A DNA stretch of 6,783 bases, taken from NCBI GenBank assembly GCA_046727435.1, contig JBKPCR010000151.1, positions 1 through 6,783 on the forward strand. Direction: 5' to 3'. The DNA comes from CAVPRW01 sp046727435 [NCBI: bacterium]. GTDB taxonomy: Bacteria; Tectomicrobia; Entotheonellia; J063. Both the position numbers and the translations under genes were made by a program. Positions 4,686 to 6,783 of the stretch are shown piece after piece. The notes under the pieces are model-generated. The model worked only from the letters and a program-made list of their open reading frames with translations, searched no databases and had not been told where the DNA came from. Every line of letters begins with the position of its first letter. Position 1 is the stretch's first letter.

Positions 4686-6005
4686 TTATCTCTCCACCAT
4701 GGCAGGCTGTGCCCACCACAAACGCAGGCTGCGAGCCGTTACCAGCAAGGAAGCAACCAGATTCACCGCGCCGCCCAGCGCTATAATAAAGGCCATTCCC
4801 ACCAATAACCCGATGGTCACCAGCAGCGTACCGGCCACTTGGCCAGAGAATTCAAACTGCGTCCACGCTGGCTTAGATGCATGCCCGTAGACCTTATCAT
4901 GTAGTAATGGCAGAAGCCACAGGGTCTGTCCCGTGATATAAAGCCCAAACCATCCGGCGGCTGCGGCGTAGCTATAGCCATATTCGACGGCAAAGCTGTT
5001 CCCCACGATTCCTGTCGTCAAGATGATGGCAAGCAGTGTGGCAGCGACGCCAAAGAGGCAGGAGGCTCGGGTATATCGCAGGCTCCCGGAGTGCCTTTCA
5101 CCCCCACCTGCATCCCCACCCATCGAGGCAGAGGGGATGACGTGAGCCCGGATCTTGGCGAAAAACGTCCCTGGGAGAAGAGCAGAAGCGGTGGAAAAGC
5201 GGGCGATCCTCCGCACCTGCATGGTGTGGCACATCACACCGGCCAACCCCAACACTGCCGATGTGACACGCAGCGCAGTCCAGTCATAGGCATAGCTGAA
5301 AAAGATCCCCCAGAAGACCACATTGATCAACACACTGGCAGCGACACCCCAGCGCTGGGGGACGTTTTCCACCCCAAGCTCCAGCGGCAACAGTTTATAC
5401 GTCAAGCCCATTATCGTGAGGGCCAGCCAGCCCAGCCCAGCGAAATGGGCATGCACCTTCAATGATATCATGGTTTGCGGCACATAGCCGCTATTGAGGT
5501 AAAACACGTAGCTCATACCGATGAGCCCGGTGATCGCCAGATAGAACACCGCCATCACGAAATGAGCTTCGGACAGATGCCACGCCTTGCCGCGTCCCAC
5601 CGTCGCAGCAATATTATGGACGAAGATCACCAGCGCCCCCAGCGTCAGCAGTCCAAACACGACGCGACCCCGCGCCTGCGGCACCAGGCTCATGGTCAGT
5701 ACCAAACCGGCGATGCCCACCACCTGCAACCAATATTGCACGGCTGCCATGCGGAGGCTATGTGGGCGTACCCCTAACGTCGCCGGCAGCGTGACATACA
5801 TAATTCCCATGAGTCCTGTGGTCAGCCAGCCTAATGCGGCGACATGCGTCAGTGCCAAAATGTACGGCTCGCGAAAATAGAACACCTCAAACTGCCGGCA
5901 CCATAGGAGTATTCCGGTATTGAAAAGAGTCCAGAATCCTAAACTGGTGAGCAGGAAGCGCATCCCCACGCGGGCTCCGGGGATATGCGACAGGCGGTCA
6001 CTCAC
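4686..6005 (-). CDS. 12-helix membrane protein, haem-copper oxidase subunit I-like (NnrS/CcoN-related fold)
   Basis: This 439-residue integral membrane protein has about 12 hydrophobic segments (roughly 15-36, 47-72, 88-106, 114-134, 147-170, 183-206, 217-238, 245-263, 314-333, 344-367, 386-410, 411-428). A motif H-x-A-x-L-G-W-L...M-G...Y...L-P recurs at 54-78 and 187-211 (13 of 25 identical), and a third, His-less version starts at Y346 (GWF, ITG, LLP). Three units of four helices is the pseudo-threefold plan of haem-copper oxidase subunit I. H54 (TM2) and H185/H187 (TM6) could bind haem or metal, but the TM7 His pair and TM10 histidines of true oxidases are absent, so oxygen reduction is unlikely. 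A role as haem- or NO-binding membrane protein is possible. A hydrophilic insert at about 287-312 coincides with a repeat. The start is GTG at 6005, with GGAGG 8 nt upstream. It is followed 2 nt later by pdxA. Confidence 0.8.
   Translation of the reverse strand: MSDRLSHIPGARVGMRFLLTSLGFWTLFNTGILLWCRQFEVFYFREPYILALTHVAALGWLTTGLMGIMYVTLPATLGVRPHSLRMAAVQYWLQVVGIAGLVLTMSLVPQARGRVVFGLLTLGALVIFVHNIAATVGRGKAWHLSEAHFVMAVFYLAITGLIGMSYVFYLNSGYVPQTMISLKVHAHFAGLGWLALTIMGLTYKLLPLELGVENVPQRWGVAASVLINVVFWGIFFSYAYDWTALRVTSAVLGLAGVMCHTMQVRRIARFSTASALLPGTFFAKIRAHVIPSASMGGDAGGGERHSGSLRYTRASCLFGVAATLLAIILTTGIVGNSFAVEYGYSYAAAAGWFGLYITGQTLWLLPLLHDKVYGHASKPAWTQFEFSGQVAGTLLVTIGLLVGMAFIIALGGAVNLVASLLVTARSLRLWWAQPAMVER
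5098..5139. repeat. Palindromic GC-rich repeat inside the membrane-protein gene
   Basis: TCACCCCCACC (5098-5108) is identical to 2310-2320 and is followed by an inverted repeat CATCCCC (5111-5117) / GGGGATG (5133-5139). The segment encodes the polar loop around residues 289-303 (VIPSASMGGDAGGGE) between TM8 and TM9. Its Gly/Ser-rich composition differs from the rest of the protein. Confidence 0.55.
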
Positions 6006-6025
6006 GGCAACGCCTCCAGGAGGGC

Positions 6026-6060
6026 GTCAATGGCATTGAGGCTAGAGATCATGTCAATGG
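6026..6060. promoter_or_regulatory. Candidate operator upstream of the oxidase-like gene
   Basis: A palindrome TCAATG-g-CATTGA (6027-6039) lies 22-34 nt upstream of the GTG start. GTCAATGG occurs twice, at 6026-6033 and 6053-6060, 27 bp apart. A TTGACA hexamer on the minus strand (6052-6057) would suit a -35 box, but no good -10 follows at 16-18 bp. This is the only gap upstream of the three-gene unit where a regulator site would be expected. Purely a pattern call; it does not match an FNR/DNR box. Confidence 0.3.
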
Positions 6061-6089
6061 AATAACATAGAAGCCCAGGGGTGTCTAGG

Positions 6090-6108
6090 AAAAAAGCGCT
6101 TACAGCAC
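6090..6108 (-). terminator. Weak candidate intrinsic terminator after threonine aldolase
   Basis: On the minus strand GTGCT-gta-AGCGC can form a 5-bp stem (one G-U pair) followed by TTTTTT. It overlaps the threonine aldolase stop codon. The stem is short, so termination, if any, would be partial. The T-run and its place just before the next operon are the reasons to list it. Confidence 0.3.
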
Positions 6109-6783
6109 GTGTCGAAACACCTCGATGGCATGCTCGACATCCGGACGTGAGACATCCAGATGTGTGACTGCACGCAGCTTGGTACGCCCTATGACGCTGA
6201 CCCGCACCCCTGCCTTCTCAAGGCGTTCGCCGACTTCTTTGGCGTCGCGGCCGCTGGCCCCCACATCGAAGATAACTATGTTGGTTTCAACGTCGGTCGG
6301 GTTGAGACTCACCTCGGGCAACGCCCCGAGGGCTTGGGCCAACATGGTGGCATGCGCGTGATCTTCGGCCAGTCGCGCCACATGATGCTCCAAGGCATAC
6401 ACCCCAGCGGCGGCGAGGATGCCCGCCTGGCGCATGGCCCCACCGAACAGATGCTTGAGGCGTCGGGCATCCTTGATGAACGCCTGCGAGCCGGCCAGCA
6501 CCGCCCCTACCGGGCAGCCAAGTCCCTTCGACAGATCGATCCAGGCGGAATCAAAGGGCTCCGCATAGGTTCTGGCCGGGATACCCGTGGCGACTACTGC
6601 GTTGAGGAGACGCGCGCCGTCGAGGTGAGTCATCAGCCCGTGCCGATGCGCCATGGCGCAGACGGCTTGCAGTTGCGCTAAGGGCCAGATCGAACCCCCA
6701 CCCATATTGTGTGTGTTTTCGATCTCGACTATGCGGCTGCGCGGATAATGTGGGCTCTCCGGTCGAATGGCCTCCTCCACTTG
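6100..6783 (-). CDS. ltaE: Low-specificity L-threonine aldolase, C-terminal part, cut by window edge
   Basis: The frame is open to the right edge, leaving 227 residues plus the stop; about 110 N-terminal residues should lie outside compared with the usual length near 335-350. The enzyme is PLP-dependent and cleaves L-threonine or L-allo-threonine to glycine and acetaldehyde. Within the visible part (counting from the GTG codon at 6780) the landmarks are IENTHNMGGG (20-29), HLDGAR (52-57, with the Asp that contacts the pyridine nitrogen), LSKGLGCPVG (83-92, K85 being the PLP Schiff-base lysine), RRLKHLFGGAMRQAG (106-120) and the C-terminal LRAVTHLDVS (202-211). All visible catalytic positions are intact. 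The GTG at 6780 is an internal codon and not the start, because conserved sequence continues upstream of it. It precedes the oxidase-like gene by 94 bp on the same strand; whether they share a transcript is unclear. The symbol follows the E. coli homologue. Confidence 0.92.
   Translation of the reverse strand, partial: QVEEAIRPESPHYPRSRIVEIENTHNMGGGSIWPLAQLQAVCAMAHRHGLMTHLDGARLLNAVVATGIPARTYAEPFDSAWIDLSKGLGCPVGAVLAGSQAFIKDARRLKHLFGGAMRQAGILAAAGVYALEHHVARLAEDHAHATMLAQALGALPEVSLNPTDVETNIVIFDVGASGRDAKEVGERLEKAGVRVSVIGRTKLRAVTHLDVSRPDVEHAIEVFRHVL

Noticed and set aside
4684-4719. Upstream ATG at 4719 as the pdxA start
   Set aside because: It would overlap the membrane-protein gene by 34 nt and add 12 unconserved residues; the ATG at 4683 has a good ribosome binding site and gives the standard PdxA N-terminus.
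6030-6060. A sigma-70 promoter built on the TTGACA at 6052-6057 (minus strand)
   Set aside because: No convincing -10 hexamer occurs 16-18 bp downstream; only the -35-like match is present.
6100-6780. GTG at 6780 as the true start of the threonine aldolase
   Set aside because: The protein would lack its N-terminal third, and the frame stays open with family-like sequence to the window edge; it is simply cut off.

Overview
All recognisable genes in this window lie on the minus strand, so transcription runs from high to low coordinates. The DNA is GC-rich, genes have clear Shine-Dalgarno sequences, and both ends of the window cut through genes. The gene content (a LarA/DUF2088-like protein, a PdxA-family dehydrogenase, an oxidase-like membrane protein, a VWA-type protein and GC-rich dispersed repeats) suggests a chromosomal segment of an environmental Gram-negative-type bacterium, perhaps Methylomirabilota/NC10, Nitrospirota or a similar lineage. 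That placement is a guess from style, not a demonstrated assignment. There is no tRNA, rRNA, CRISPR array, transposase or phage gene.

In transcription order: (1) 6783-6100, the C-terminal two thirds of a PLP-dependent low-specificity L-threonine aldolase. (2) A 94-bp gap with a small palindrome and a repeated half-site. (3) 6005-4686, a 12-helix membrane protein resembling subunit I of haem-copper oxidases, with a motif repeated three times. (4) 4683-3637, a PdxA-family dehydrogenase starting 2 nt after the membrane protein stops. (5) 3610-2357, a lactate-racemase-superfamily (LarA N-terminal/DUF2088) protein starting 26 nt later. Genes 3-5 look like one translationally coupled operon. (6) 2291-1743, a small two-helix membrane protein with a C-terminal winged-helix-like domain. 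(7) A 107-bp gap holding a perfect 18-bp inverted repeat. (8) 1635-865, an SDR oxidoreductase. (9) 794 to the left edge, the N-terminal 264 residues of a Met/Gln/Glu-rich protein of the kind that carries a C-terminal VWA domain. It is open through the left edge of the window.

Functionally, the most suggestive unit is membrane protein - PdxA - LarA-like. A PdxA-family enzyme oxidises a phosphorylated hydroxy-acid, and LarA relatives racemise or epimerise 2-hydroxy-acids. Together with the SDR this could be a hydroxy-acid catabolic or conversion route, but no substrate can be read from the sequence. The LarA-like protein lacks the usual SGGGK-type lysine motif of nickel-pincer LarA enzymes, and the membrane protein lacks the TM7 and TM10 histidines of true oxidases, so both may be divergent members of known folds.

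A second theme is repeats. A GC-rich motif, TCACCCCCACC or a degenerate version, occurs in the 2292-2356 gap, at the end of pdxA (encoding its Pro-rich tail), and inside the membrane-protein gene, where it encodes a hydrophilic loop. This looks like a dispersed palindromic repeat that has twice been taken into coding sequence.
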